Below are positions 46,301 to 57,924 of a stretch of 64,000 bases of DNA, one piece after another. The stretch is from assembly GCA_023634235.1 (NCBI GenBank), contig JAMKCF010000018.1, positions 11,234,768 through 11,298,767 of the forward strand, written 5' to 3'. A model generated the notes under the pieces. The model saw only the letters and a list, made by a program, of their open reading frames with translations. It was not told the origin of the DNA and made no database searches. This DNA comes from Pisaster brevispinus. Lineage: Eukaryota > Echinodermata > Asteroidea > Forcipulatida > Asteriidae. Every line of letters begins with the position of its first letter. Position 1 is the stretch's first letter. The position numbers and the translations under genes are program-made.

Positions 46301-49300
46301 CATCGACCACGACATTCTACTCGATCGCCTGGAACATAGCTACGGTTTGGCCGGAACAGCCTTAAAATTAATGGTTCCGTTCATATCTTACTGACCGCTC
46401 GTACTCTGTGATGATTGGGGAGACGGAATCTTCTGTCCACAAAATACCGGTGGGCGTTCCTCAAGGATCCGTTTGTGGAGCACCATTGTTTACTTTTTAC
46501 ACAGCCCCGCTCAGTGACATCATGACCAGACTTAATGTCAACCACGCTATGTACGCAGACGACACGCAGGTGTACTTGCTCTTTAAGCCGTCAGATGCTA
46601 CTGGAGCCATTAATCGTATTGAGGAGTGTGTGATGGAGATTAAGGAATGGGCTGTCTCTAACAAGCTACAGTTTAACAGCGAGAAAACTGAAATCTTCCA
46701 TTTCAGCTCCCGTTTCGTGAAGTCTGTTGACCTTCCTCCAGTGCTGATTGGAGATTCATTTGTCGACATTTGCAGTGAGGCTCGCAACCTCGGAGTGATC
46801 TTCAACAGTGGGCTTCGCATGAAGACTCACATCGGCAACATAGTACGCGCTGGATGGGCATTCATCTACAAAATCGGTAAGATAAGAAACTATCTCAACA
46901 AATCCTCGACGAAATTAGTGCATGCCTTCATTACATCGCGAATTGACTGCTGCAACAGCCTTCTTTTTGGTCTTCCGAGCAAGGAAATACAACGACTTCA
47001 ACGGCTTCAAAATGCCGCAGCCAGATTGGTTTGTCGCTGTAAGAAATATGAGAGCATAACCCCAATCTTACAATCTCTTCACTGGCTCCCCGTCGCACAG
47101 CGAATAATCTTCAAAACACTCGTCCTCACTTTCAAATCGGTCCGCGGGCTTGCACCGTCTTACCTCCAGGAGCTAATACAACAACATCGGCCTGCTCGCC
47201 CTCTACGGTCTTCATCCCTAAATCTTCTGCAAGAACCTTCCCCTCCTCTACGGACTTGCTCATATGGCGGTAGAGCATTCAGCGTTGTAGCCCCTTCACT
47301 CTGGAATAAATTGCCACCGACCATCAAAGAGTCGCCCACCATCGAGCTGTTTAAGTCGCGCCTTAAGACTCATCTTTTTAAGCAGTATTTTTTAACATTG
47401 TAAAATTCAAATTGTCGTTTAATTGTACATGCTTTTTACATTGTTATATGAAAATGCTGTTGGTATTGTCTGTTTTTGGTTCAGTATTTATAACATTGAC
47501 ATTGTTTTTAACTTTTGTAAATCTCATCTTTTTAAACTGGTTGTTTAACATTTTATTTTTTTTGCCAGCTTTCTGTATCTAGATTCCTTAAATTATTTTT
47601 TTTTGTGTAATACTTTTATTATTGTTCTTTTCCAGCGCCTTGAGGCGGATTCTTTCTGCTATTGTTTTGCGCTTTATAAATTTCTCTTTATTATTATTAT
47701 TATTATAACTTACAATTACAGTTCAATCCTGTGGGAACTGACTCCCCCTCCCCCCTGGCGACAACACCATCTTTGGACGAGGGTGCAAGTTCATCTTGAA
47801 CTCTGTCCAGTAGCTTATTGACCTTCGGCCTCTCTCCTCCTCCTGAAACACAACCAAACAAGAATATAAAGTCATACCCTGCGCTGCGCCGTAACACAAA
47901 TAATCACACCCGAAAACAGTATACCAGTTTCCAACTGGCAGTGCGTAACTAAATGAACGGGGCACATACCCCTGCATAAATGGACTGTTAGCATTTCCAA
48001 ATTCTGTCCGAGGGTCTACAGATTGTATATAACCATTTCAGGGGCGGATAAAAAAAAATTACTATCAAAAGCGTGCCCACAAAATAACAGACATCGCCCC
48101 AACTCCCAAATTGCTCCATTTCATCAACTTGAGTCAAACAACTGTTCAGGCAGGCAACTTCGAAGCACCGCCGGCTACCCCCCCCCCCCCCCCCCCCCGA
48201 CACACGAGATTATCAACAGCCCATTCATAGAAACCGAAGGCCTGGCTTCAATCTCCTCCATGCGTCAAATAGGACAGCTTCGCAACATAGTATCACTTAC
48301 CCCACCCAGACGCCAAGGCTTGTTTAGGTTTGTACACAGTCAATGGGAATTCCTGGTGGCTGGTAGCTTGTAACTGATCCAGCGGGTGAATGAACTTACC
48401 CAGGCCACTCAAATTCTACAACTTGTTTCCCAAGCGTAATATGTACAAAGTCATGAAAAATGAGATTTCAAATGAATTCATAAGCAGAGTAATTAACAAA
48501 AACGCATAATTAGCCAGTTTTCAACTGGTAGTCTCCCGTAGCTTTGGATTTTAGACAGTGCACAAACAGTGCACAAGCCTACTGTAAAACATGTCCAAAA
48601 CTTAACAGATTGTTTATATTATGTAGAAGTACAAAAGTGAACATATTTATTAATTGCATGCTTGTGATTATACCTGTGTATACTTAAAGATCGTCAGACA
48701 TTTTCCAAGCTCTCCATTGTTGTGGTTTTTTATTATTTTTTTCATACCATAATTTTCTTTATGTGCCTTGCGAGCGCCCGAGGAATTGTCTTTATAAACA
48801 TGTTTTTTTTCTTCTTTCTTTATTATATCCATGTATGCCATCTGTACTTCCTGAATAATCAAATTTCTTTTCTTTAGTGCAGTTTCTCCCCAGTGATAAT
48901 ATATACATTTTTATACAAACACAAATTACAACGCAGTTACTTTAACTCATATGGAAAGACCAAAATCAGCCTAGTTGGGCAAATATTAATGTAACAAACA
49001 TGTAACAAGACCGAGTATAACTGTTATGTCTGTATGTAGTGTTAGTGTTCTGACTGTACTACTACTACTAACGTTACATGTACTTACTAACAAAAACACT
49101 ACTCGTCTGTCATTGTAATTAGTTGTAGCTCCATGGTTGTAGTCTGTTATTTACGTTTTTATTGTGATGAATCAGAATTTTTGTATACCCATGGGCATTT
49201 TGTTACGGTGATAGGAAGTTTGGTTGAATGACTTTGTTAACCGATAGAGGGCGCCGTTGTGCTTTAACGGTAGTCGCACTGATACAAATGTCAAGGATGT

Positions 49301-50456
49301 AAAAAAGGCCTAACTTTTGGGATTATTTTATCTTATAAAGAATTTAGTCTCAATCTCGCCTTCATTCCTGGTATGTAAATTAATTGTACACATTTATACA
49401 AATATTCACTATGTTATTTTCAATTTTTAGCTCTTCATACGTGAGATTGGTAATTAATCAGTGTGGAGCGTAGTAATTTTAGCTGGGTTAGGCGGTGGGG
49501 TCTATTTGTTGCGGCCTTTTTCTGTGTTGGTCTCTAAAAGTTGACACGTTTGGTAAACGATGAGAGGGTAAATCCAACATTTTAATTAACAATAACTAGA
49601 GAGACGGATCGGTTGGCGAGTAGGATTTTAGAATGTTATTTTGGGTGAAAATCGGTAACAATTGTTTGATAAGTAAATAGCACTTGGTGAAGTTCACATT
49701 GTATGGATCCAGTATTGGCCTATAACTAAATGTTATGCATACTAACTAAGGTGGAGGCCGGGCTACCTATGGAAAAATAATCTTTAACAGTGGTTGTTAC
49801 ATGACATCATAAGTTATGAGATTTATGGATCTATTTTGGTACTAGGTTTTCTTTGGATGACGAATAAAGCTGTCAGCAGAGTAATGTACCAGTGAGCAAC
49901 CCCAAACAAGGTATCAAGCCTGTTTATTGTCTCCGGACTTATGTAAAAACTCTACATTATTTTAGTGTGGAAAACATGGCTTTTTTTCTTTGTCCGTTCA
50001 ATGTAAATAATTATAGTACATGTACCATACACACATATATAAACCACCACACTTATAATGTATGGTACAACAGAGAGTTAAACCCAAGTTTCAAGATTAA
50101 TTATTCACAATGGATTGAAAAGTAACGTGTCGTGTTGTTAATTAATATTTGTAAATTATGAATAAACAATACCATGATGGGGCCAGGTAGGCAATTGTTA
50201 GCCTTACCTACCTGTTTTTTCTGTCTCCCCATTTCTTTCTTATTTTTAGCCACTCCCTCTTTGGCCCACCACTCTCTACTAACAACTGGCTAACCTCCTC
50301 CCACTGCCGTCTCTTTACCCCGTTGATGTTGGCTGGCGCCCGTACCCCTTTCCCGCTGCTCCCAAATAGTTCCCTACATGAATGTTAACTCACAAAGTCC
50401 ACTAAAATGCTGCACTCTTCACGTGACCAATTTGTGTTTCTTTGCCTAGCCGCCAT
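43260..50456 (-). CDS. Myb/SANT-like gene candidate (4 exons seen, probably incomplete)
   Basis: Likely DNA-binding nuclear protein. Exons on -: 50456-50212, 48850-48748, 47842-47714, 43378-43260. The first reads RNTNWSREECSILVDFVS, stop, then ELFGSSGKG, RRQWEEVSQ and KIRKKWGDRKN, a clear Myb/SANT-like (Myb_DNA-bind_5) pattern. The last three join in matching phases (1-2, 1-2) with good sites and end in an acidic run. The first exon ends in phase 2 while the next known one starts in phase 0, so an exon is missing or a weak acceptor (GAAAAG) is used; they may also be separate genes. The in-frame TAA at codon 24 may be a mutation, an error or a pseudogene sign. Confidence 0.45.
44825..45829 (+). 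pseudogene. LINE ORF2: endonuclease C-half and linker
   Basis: 334 open codons. YRPP, GDFNFH and SDHHAL are APE-endonuclease motifs; the N-terminal quarter sits in another frame upstream (44459-44656) and is cut by TAA. Confidence 0.85.
45795..46124 (+). pseudogene. LINE ORF2: RT fingers segment
   Basis: FDTVSEDEVRKLI, SPSKTCQLDPIPTTLLK and SARVVPLIKNP, NYQPVSLLSFMSKLLER: RT motifs 0-1, one frame away from the endonuclease part and ended by TAG. Confidence 0.85.
46408..47403 (+). pseudogene. LINE ORF2: RT palm to C terminus
   Basis: 331 open codons with VGVPQGSVCGAPLF, YADDTQ (two catalytic Asp), NAAARLVC, LQSLHWLPVAQRI and the end LKTHLFKQYF. The first catalytic Asp motif lies just upstream in a different frame (about 46280). 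Confidence 0.88.
47714..47842 (-). CDS. middle exon of the Myb/SANT-like candidate
   Basis: Strong acceptor TTGTTTGGTTGTGTTTCAG and strong donor T|GTAAGT. Encodes GGERPKVNKLLDRVQDELAP, SSKDGVVARGEGESVP. Its phase fits both neighbours. Confidence 0.55.
48178..48198. repeat. poly-C run of about 21
   Basis: Homopolymer between two exons of the Myb/SANT-like candidate; likely length-unreliable. Confidence 0.9.
48748..48850 (-). CDS. lysine-rich exon of the Myb/SANT-like candidate
   Basis: Acceptor GATTATTCAG (weak pyrimidine tract), donor G|GTATGA. Encodes EVQMAYMDIIKKEEKKHVYK, DNSSGARKAHKENY and one base. Confidence 0.45.
48851..50211. other. intron region; missing exon may lie here
   Basis: If the Myb/SANT-like exon and 48850-48748 belong together, an unseen exon of length 1 mod 3 is needed here. 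A CTTTTAG acceptor near 49538 (-) opens RDQHRKRPQQIDPTA in the right phase but ends in a stop; not called. Confidence 0.3.
50212..50456 (-). CDS. Myb/SANT-like exon with one in-frame stop
   Basis: Starts at ATG 50456-50454 (MAARQRNTNWSREE), 81 codons plus two bases, donor CAG|GTAGGTAAGG. Trp10, Trp52 and Trp76 (WSREE, WEEV, KKWGD) are the spaced tryptophans of the fold. Codon 24 is TAA; the same frame resumes the domain straight after, so a point change (such as from CAA) is likelier than a wrong frame. Confidence 0.6.
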
Positions 50457-50534
50457 CATAACTGTCGACCACCTACATGAGATCGGCTAGCTAGACTACT
50501 CGTACATTATACTTAATATTTGAATCACGTAACT

Positions 50535-50643
50535 ATGTTGCAAGGCAAAAGTGGAAACTTTGATGAAAATTCAGCCCGCCAAAAAGTTGCAGATATCGTC
50601 CATGATCGTCTGCTTGTTCACAATCGCACGACGGCCCGGCTGG
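50535..50643 (+). CDS. possible divergent first exon, unknown product
   Basis: ATG at 50535 opens MLQGKSGNFDENSARQKVAD, IVHDRLLVHNRTTARL and a GTGGGT donor. It lies 78 bases from the Myb/SANT-like ATG on the other strand in a CpG-richer patch, as in a shared bidirectional promoter. No family recognised and no second exon found. Confidence 0.25.
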
Positions 50644-51584
50644 TGGGTGGGGGAACTTTGGGAACAAACTTTCCGTTTCCTGTCACCACTTTTTCACTCA
50701 TTTTTACAAAAAAGGAATATGTCATTTGAGCAAATGAGATACCTGTTTACGTCATAACGAATGAAAAACTGGTGGCAGGATACGGAAACTTTAGACAAAT
50801 ACTAGAAATACACAGAAGGGCAAAAATACACTTCACGCGTTTGTGTCATGTACACTTGTGTATACACGTAAACACGCCGACGGCCATGTCGCGGTACTAA
50901 AAACAAAATGGCTGCCCAATCAATATTGGCCCAATCAACGGCTGTTTTAACACTCTATTGGTGGTTTCATACAACAGTCACAGTACGAGCCGTTTTCGTC
51001 CTCGTCCAAAAAAATTATTTTTGTTAAGTAAAATATGGATGTTGCGCAGCTAAGACAAGTTTCGTGAAATGCAACTTAAGGAAGTGGCGCAGCTGCGCAA
51101 CATATACGTGGCGTAACTTTACGACATGACGCAAGTTACTCACTACTTTCGTGAAATCGGCTGCAGATCTTCAATCTGATACTGACCATAAAACTTATTT
51201 CAAACCTGAGCCTGAGTCTGACTATAACTGTTACCATCATTCTAACTAAGCCATGTGCAATATGGCCCTAGTTTATACCTTCGTCCCAACTGGTTCAGGA
51301 GATATGATTTTTATATTTTACATTTTAGAGCTTCCTGTTTAGACCGGAAGTAAAGGTCAAACTGGGGTCATACTTTAAATAAAATGTCACAAGTGTTGTA
51401 AGCAACAAGACAGCGCAAACTCTATCACTTTTGGACATGTAGTTCTGGATATATGATTGTATAAAGTAATAAGCATTGGATTACAGTACGTTGACACCTG
51501 ATGACGTTACGATGAAAACAACAAGTTTTCATACGAACAAATTTGATTAGGTACAAGATGGTATGTACCCCCATCAAATGCCTT

Positions 51585-52387
51585 AAATCAAGAAAGATTT
51601 CTCACTTAGCCAATAAACGTACACAAAGAGAGATATGGTGAAATGGCGTTTCTTGCGCAATCAAATCCAAAAAACCGATAAAAATGCCAAATCTAAATTT
51701 CACATTAAATCTGTCCGTAACCTCAAGCGTTACCAACCAGCTAATAATACCAGCAATACCTGCAGCTAATTCTAAACCAGATCACACAGCTGAAGCCATC
51801 AACAAACACTTTGCTCAAATCTGTAATCAGCTCCCTGCCTGGAACACAGAAAGCCTACCTGCATGTCTACCTGCAGACACCCCACCTCAAGGTCTATTAC
51901 GGTCAAGTACTCAAAGCTCTTATTGTTCTCCAAACAAACAAATCCGGTCTTCCTTCAGACTAACCTGTCAGATTTGACCTCTGACTCATAAATTTAACTC
52001 GTGCATTATTAATGGTAAGTTTCCTGGTGTTTGGAAAACTGCAACCATAGTGCCAATTCCTAAGGAAAAGAAAACAAATTCGTTTTATCAATTAAGACCT
52101 ATCTCACTGAGTCCGACTTTTGCTCGTATTATTGAATCATTAATTGTTAAGTGGATAATTGAAGATATTACTGATAAACTGGATCACAATATGGTAATAT
52201 TAAAGGTAGCTCTACTGTGCATTACCTTGTAGATCATGTTAAACTCCGTTTACGAGAGTCCTGATAAACCTAACATTATGCATATCTTTCTGCTGTTGAT
52301 TTCAACAAAGCCTTTGACCGTGTCGATCATACTATTGTTGTTAAAAAAAACTATATTGATCTTGGGGTCAGGCGTTCTATTGTCCCT
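51585..52387 (+). mobile_element. LINE fragment, same family as 22450-24600
   Basis: Reads MVKWRFLRNQIQKTDKNAK, KHFAQICNQLPA, RPISLSPTFARIIESLIVK and KLRLRES, then an FDRVDHTIVV-type RT block with several frame breaks. At 52387 it stops mid-RT at CCCTATTG, where the other copy continues CCCTATTGTCTGTAG. Confidence 0.75.
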
Positions 52388-52388
52388 A

Positions 52389-52650
52389 TTGAAATTGGTA
52401 TACACACATTGTGCGTACTGGATTCTAAGTTGGGACAGACTGTTGATTGGGTAAAATCTTTTTTTTTTTTTTTACTGAATTACGGTCATTTTTTCGTCAT
52501 TTTCTCAACCATGTGCACGAAATACATCTGGGGATAAGTGAATTTGACATTAGCATGGCATTTTCGTTGTATGGTGAAAAAAAAAGTAAGTAATCCCGAG
52601 CTGTGTTGCACGAACGAACAGAAATTACCCATGTATTATGGCCTATATCA
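52389..52650. repeat. dispersed repeat, inverted partner of 27549-27808
   Basis: Starts TTGAAATTGGTATACACAC exactly at the LINE break and ends ACCCATGTATTATGGCC. Differs from its partner by small indels and a poly-T expansion at 52458. Confidence 0.8.
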
Positions 52651-52904
52651 AGTAAGTATAGTTTACATGTATACATGTGCGATTTCACGTTCTACATCAC
52701 TTCATTGCATAAAGCTTTCTTCCATACACATTGCATGGATTCAAAAAGTTCATATAATAGAATTCGAAAAACTACCAATCATTTGTTTATTTTGAGGGAA
52801 TGGGTTGCCTTTATGGTTCAAGGCCTTGGCTCACCTTTGGGGAATTGGACAAAAGGTCTCCAACGAAAGAAAATAGCAAAGTCCGTAAACCAAGGGTTGT
52901 TCTA

Positions 52905-52960
52905 AAACCCCCTCGACCCCCTCGACCCCCACGACCCACGACCCACGACCCCCTCGACTT
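52905..52960. repeat. CGACCC short tandem run
   Basis: Variable CCCTCGAC, CCACGAC units directly left of an inverted-repeat element. Confidence 0.8.
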
Positions 52961-53240
52961 ATGCTCGCAGTTTGCGCGATTTTTTTCCCTGTACATCAAC
53001 ATTTCCACAGCACACAATCTCAGCCAATCACGCACAAAGTTTTGTATGCTGACGTCGACTACTCATACATTATTTATACTATGCCTCGCACATCACAGCG
53101 TACGAGAGAGACCCATAAACACGTAGTGTTGCGCCTCCTACACATATGCACAAAGCAAACTGCGCGTGATTGGCTGAGATCGGGTCCTGTGGCAATTTTG
53201 ATGTACAGGAAAAAAAATCGCGGCATTACCACGCGTATTT
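52961..53240. mobile_element. inverted-repeat element with about 75-base arms
   Basis: GCGATTTTTTTCCCTGTACATC and CAGCCAATCACGC on the left match GATGTACAGGAAAAAAAATCGC and GCGTGATTGGCTG on the right, inverted. No coding capacity. Confidence 0.65.
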
Positions 53241-54110
53241 CTTGGCCGACCCGAGCCTGAATAAGATTATATCCCAACTGGGAGCCTGCGTTTACCGCCC
53301 GAGTACGATTACGGCCAACTCATTACGTGATGATCAGGCAGACCCATTTCCGGCTGATTGCTCCCGTCCTGTGTCAACAATATTATTACTACTTGCTCTA
53401 TGCGGAGCTCGAGGTTGTAGACCCGACCGACCATGGCCCACACGTGTTTTAATGGAACACAATTATTGACAACAAAACGAAGTTTTTTGACATGCTTACC
53501 TCTCTTGTGTCGTGACTCACACTCGGTACTACACCACTGACAATGGACGTACGGTTGGTCTGTTGGTCAGCAGGTCGTCGTGTACATTATAATGGGTTTA
53601 CACTTCAAGGTTGTTTTTTGTGTGGGGTACAGTGTGTCACACAATAAACCATAGCAAGCAGTCATGCAACAAGACACTTTTTTAAAACAGTTACGAATAT
53701 GGGTGTGCCCCCATACAATGCCTTTTGAACGGAAAGCCTAAAAAAATTAAAAGTTCAACTTTTGGTGAAGATTTAACACACGGCCTAACTTAAGCCGAGA
53801 GAAAATCCGTTGACTTTACGTCGGGCAAACCGTTTTTACTGTCTTTCCGTTTGAGGATGTAGTTTATTCAAAATGCGGCGCAGTGCATGAGCAGTAGTTC
53901 ACTTCACGTACACAAGAGGTTGTTCGCTTTTCGTACCAACTTGTGAGACCTGTTCAGTTTTAGACTCAGTATCAGAATGAAGGTTACATGTACGTTTAGG
54001 TTTTGATAGCACATTTCAAGTCAAAATAAGTGCATGCCACAGGTGGACGGTCTTCTACCTCGTAGTCAGACACATTCTAAAGTTATGGGGCCCTAATCAA
54101 AACAAAAGTA
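53241..54110. other. intergenic, nothing supported
   Basis: No tandem or inverted structure of note and no frame with splice context. Confidence 0.35.
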
Positions 54111-54122
54111 ATTGGAACAGCT

Positions 54123-54500
54123 TTGTGAATGAGTGAAATTATTCCGAGTAAGATTGATTCCGAACAAGCGAATTGATATTGAATAAGCAGATTCATTCCG
54201 TAAAAGCAACCGTGCACGGATGAATACACCTGCCCGAGATTTGGAAGTTTACACAGCATACACATGAATGAACATCAAAATGGTACTATCATGTATGCGT
54301 CTTGTGGTGAATCACTGAATGATGTAGTGTTAAGTGTAATTAAAGAAATTTCACAATCGTTTTCAACAAGCGAAATCCTTACGAATAATTAAACGAAATG
54401 GTTACGAATGAGCAAAATGATTCTGAGTAAGCAAATTGATTTCGAATGAGTGAAATTATTCAGAATAAGCGAATTGATTCTGAATATAAGCGTATTGAGA
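54123..54500. repeat. degenerate 20-22-bp minisatellite (GCGAATTGATTCCGAATAA)
   Basis: Two clusters, 54123-54210 and 54365-54500, of GAATTGATTCTGAATAAGC, GAAATTATTCCGAGTAAG-like units. Confidence 0.65.
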
Positions 54501-55067
54501 CTCGATCGGTATTAAAGGACACACCAAGTTTTACAGTTACGACTTTGATACAACATCATTTAGCTTTAAAATAAGCCTGTGCATTTACGACTATTTTTTG
54601 TAAAGGTGTAACCGTTTCTGAAACGATCGGTCACAAGTGCAACCGTCCCCATCATGAACACAATTTTGAGTAAAATAAAAACGTTAACATAACTGCGCAT
54701 GTGATCAAAAACATTGCATCTTCAGTGCAACATTTTTTGCCTCTGTGCAATCACCCTGCAAAATAAACGAGCTTGCGCAATCGAATTGTTGTGGAACGCC
54801 CTATAGCGTTCAATGTTTCTTGCACTTATTACCTCAAGTACAGTTTTTAAGCAACAAAGACTACGAGCCTGATTGGAAACGATATGCATCTGATCGTGTG
54901 CTGTGTAAATCTTGATTGCGATTATTATAGTCAATGTTTAGCGGCAATTGTCGATTGAATTGTTTAATGCTTATCCGAACCGTCAAAATGTAAACGTTTA
55001 ACGGTTGGTCGGTTGGTTTACCGTGTAACCGTCACAGGATTGGTATACATGCTAACTTGTGAGACCT

Positions 55068-55415
55068 GTGAGACATCTCAATAACTACACAACCCCTGTT
55101 CAATTTCTTTTCAGTTATAGACCCTTTGAGCATTGAAGATTGAACTTTGGATACCGTGACCCCCATGTTTACCTCTAATTCCGGGTCAACCAGAAGTCGG
55201 ACCATATCTCAAGAACTACACATCCGATTTGAATTGTTTTCAGTTATTAGACCTTTTTAGCATTGAAGATTGAACTTTGGTTACCGTGACCCCATATTGA
55301 CCTTTACTTCCGGGTAAACCGGAACTGCAACCATATCTCAAGGACTACACAACCGATTTTCAATTTCTTTTCAGATATTATTTTAGACCCCTTGTGCATT
55401 GAAGATTGAACTTGG
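55068..55415. repeat. about 129-bp tandem repeat, 2.7 copies
   Basis: Unit starts CATATCTCAAGGACTACACA at about 55068, 55202 and 55331, includes GCATTGAAGATTGAACTT and TTTACTTCCGGGTAAACCGG. A related inverted piece (ACCGGAAGTAAAGGTCAA) lies near 51343. Confidence 0.8.
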
Positions 55416-57924
55416 GTTTAATCAAAGCACAACAAAACGGAACAGCTTTGTGTTTGTTCACAAAAACCTAATGTCTAGTTCTTTTTATTTTATGAGTCGA
55501 TCAAACTGTCACAAATTTCCGTTGAGTTTCCAAATTATGTGTGCATCTTTTGTGTAATGTAGTTAGCGCGAACACCCCTGTTTTACCTTGGTTGAATCCC
55601 AGAAGTTCTAGCCAATCAGGCGTAGTATTTGTGGGCAGTATTGCACAACTAGTGGAAAAACCTAGGCGCGGCCTGCATGAATTATACGTCACAGTGCTTA
55701 ATGGTGTTAATGTTAACCATGGTCATTGTGTTAACCCGAATTCGAGGAATTTAGGGAATGTGCTAATGTGTTTTATTGTGAGTGAGGAATGTTAAAGTGA
55801 TTGCTGGTAAAATCAGTAAAAATTTAGCAGAACACATTTTGATCGTCTGAGAGGAGCAGCGATTTTTGAGAGAGAGAGAGAGAGAGAGAACTGAGGCCCG
55901 ATGTGAGTGTATGGCAGACCAGTAGCAATAGGCTTTCTTTGGGTGAATTGGGTGAAAACTATCCCAAGATTTTCGAGATTTGGCAAAAATTCAGTGCCAA
56001 ATATCAGCCTGCAGTCAATTTCCAACGGTCCTTTGTAGACCCCTCCGTTTGCAACGCTCAGCCTCCAGAGAAGTTCGTCTCCAGTTGATGGCCATGGCCG
56101 TAGAGACCGGGTAACAGTCCGTGAGACGACCCGCTGAAATACACCGGCAGAACCGGGTGTGTGACAAGAGATAGAGAGCCTTAAAGTGGCAACCCATTTG
56201 GTGTGACCGGGCAGTCTGTGTGACGATTTTTTTCTTGGCACCGTACGGAAGTGTACCCGAAGCAAGAAGCCCGATATGTGACGAAAAGAGAAACTTCCAA
56301 AATATAGAGGAAAGTTGATAAAATTATTGTAACATTGATATATATTTGTATCTATTATTGAAGTGCGAATTTAACTGAAGTCTAAACGAAGAAGAGTTGA
56401 AGTGAACAAACACTTAAATTGAAGAGTGACCTTGCTGGAAAAATTGCTTTGAATATTATTTTCAGTGAGTAAATTTAACGGCTGATTTGAGATTCGAAGT
56501 GAAGTCGAAAACGATACAAAAAGTAATTGGAGTGGACAAATATTTCAAGCCAGTGTTTGAATTGTAGAAAAGTTGAAGTTGGTAGATTATCGTATTATAT
56601 CACTCAAGATTGGTTATTTTTGTAATTGTTGTAAATAAATTTATTAGTTGTTGTGCTGTAAGAATTCAACTGTGTCTTGTTTGCAAAATCATTTGTCATA
56701 TTTTTGGAATTTTAGTCACCATACTTTAGTTATGTCAGCCGCGAGCAAAAAATGGCAGAAGGTGGTGACACAAACAAATACCTCGACCAGTCACCATAGG
56801 AAACTAAAAGCCTCGCGAATAGACTATGGGCCGTGGCTCTGAAATCCTTCTAGAAAACGATTCGTGTTCTCTCCGGAGAGGGTTTGCATGAAATTTAGCC
56901 CAGTTGTAGATAATATGTGTCTAAGCAAGAATCCAATTGTTCCCACGCTCAAATGTTGCACATTAATGTGTAATTCACGGATAAAATTTCACATTTTTGA
57001 ACATAAAGAAAAACATAAGAAAAACAGCGCCCTCAATTGACAAAAAAAAGAGAGGCTTTCTCCAGCTAGGCACAGTTTACCCCCCAAAAAATTCACATTA
57101 TGATGTGGAAACCTTTAGATCATGTATGCTAACAACATTTCTAAAAGTTTGTATGCTTATATCAACTATTGGAACACCACTTTTCAACTGTACTTGGTGT
57201 GCACTTTTCATTCAACTGTACTTGGTGAATATGCTATAGGCCAGTTGATCCATTGTGAAATTGTTGAATCTCTAACCATGGAGGAAGAAACTCCATGCTC
57301 CAACACACTATTTTCAGGCAATTAACAATTCAGGTTTAACACATGGAAAGGAATGGGGTACATCACAAGTATAAACAACCCGACTGGGGGAGGGGTTCAG
57401 TCTTGCCAAAAAAATAAGCAAACTATTTCATGTTGATTGTAAAATAACTGGAGTTTTTGATATACTTTTTAACCCACAAAGTATGTCAAAACAGCCCTTA
57501 GAAAAAGAAACAAACCTCAGATATTTCCATCTTTGAATTTATTGAATGTCAATTCAACTTGCATAATCAAAAATATAAATGCTGAATTAAATATATTGTT
57601 AGTTTTTGTACTTGAATTTTCCTGTCCCTATAAATCATTTTCTGTAGAAAATATGTCCTACAAATGTTATCATCATCTGTTAAAAAAAAACATTCCTTGG
57701 TGCATTAAAATTGTGTTTAAATTTCACACCACAGCTCTGTATGAGTTTAAAACAGTCCCCTGTATGAATAACAAACTCATAATTTACAAAAAGAACCACA
57801 TAATATCATGTCATAATGGTCATGGTTTGTGTGCATAAAGACAAAGGAATGCTCATACAAATGTTAACCTTTTATTTCAACACTTTGAATAATACAAAAT
57901 GTGTGTATCGATTATTAATGAAGT
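55416..57924. other. intergenic, unassigned; (GA)n at 55868-55889
   Basis: A 150-codon - frame (55813-56265) and others have no recognised domain. The stretch 56330-56650 is A/G-rich and ends with AATAAATTTATTAG, somewhat LTR-like, but no TG..CA ends or repeat partner were found. A+T-rich after 57300. Confidence 0.35.

Larger units (their letters stand above)
44335..47706 (+). mobile_element. CR1/L2-like LINE, nearly full ORF2 but inactivated
   Basis: Order: RGCRAG leader, endonuclease (WNACSINNK, GDFNFH, SDHHAL), linker, reverse transcriptase (AFDTIDHD, VPQGSVCG, MYADDTQVY), and the C-terminal RLQNAAARL, LHWLPV, APSYLQ, SLWNKLPP, LKTHLF blocks. The 3' end GCGCTTTATAAATTTC plus (TTA)n tail is typical of this group. 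The catalytic-Glu codon after LQ is TAA, and several frameshifts and stops follow. It lies in the last intron of the Myb/SANT-like candidate, on the opposite strand. Confidence 0.9.

Noticed and set aside
55813..56265. 150-codon minus-strand frame
   Set aside because: Low-complexity end from a (GA)n run, no recognised domain and no splice support.
56330..56650. Possible solo LTR
   Set aside because: Has an AATAAA-like site but no paired copy, no TG..CA ends and no target duplication that I could find.
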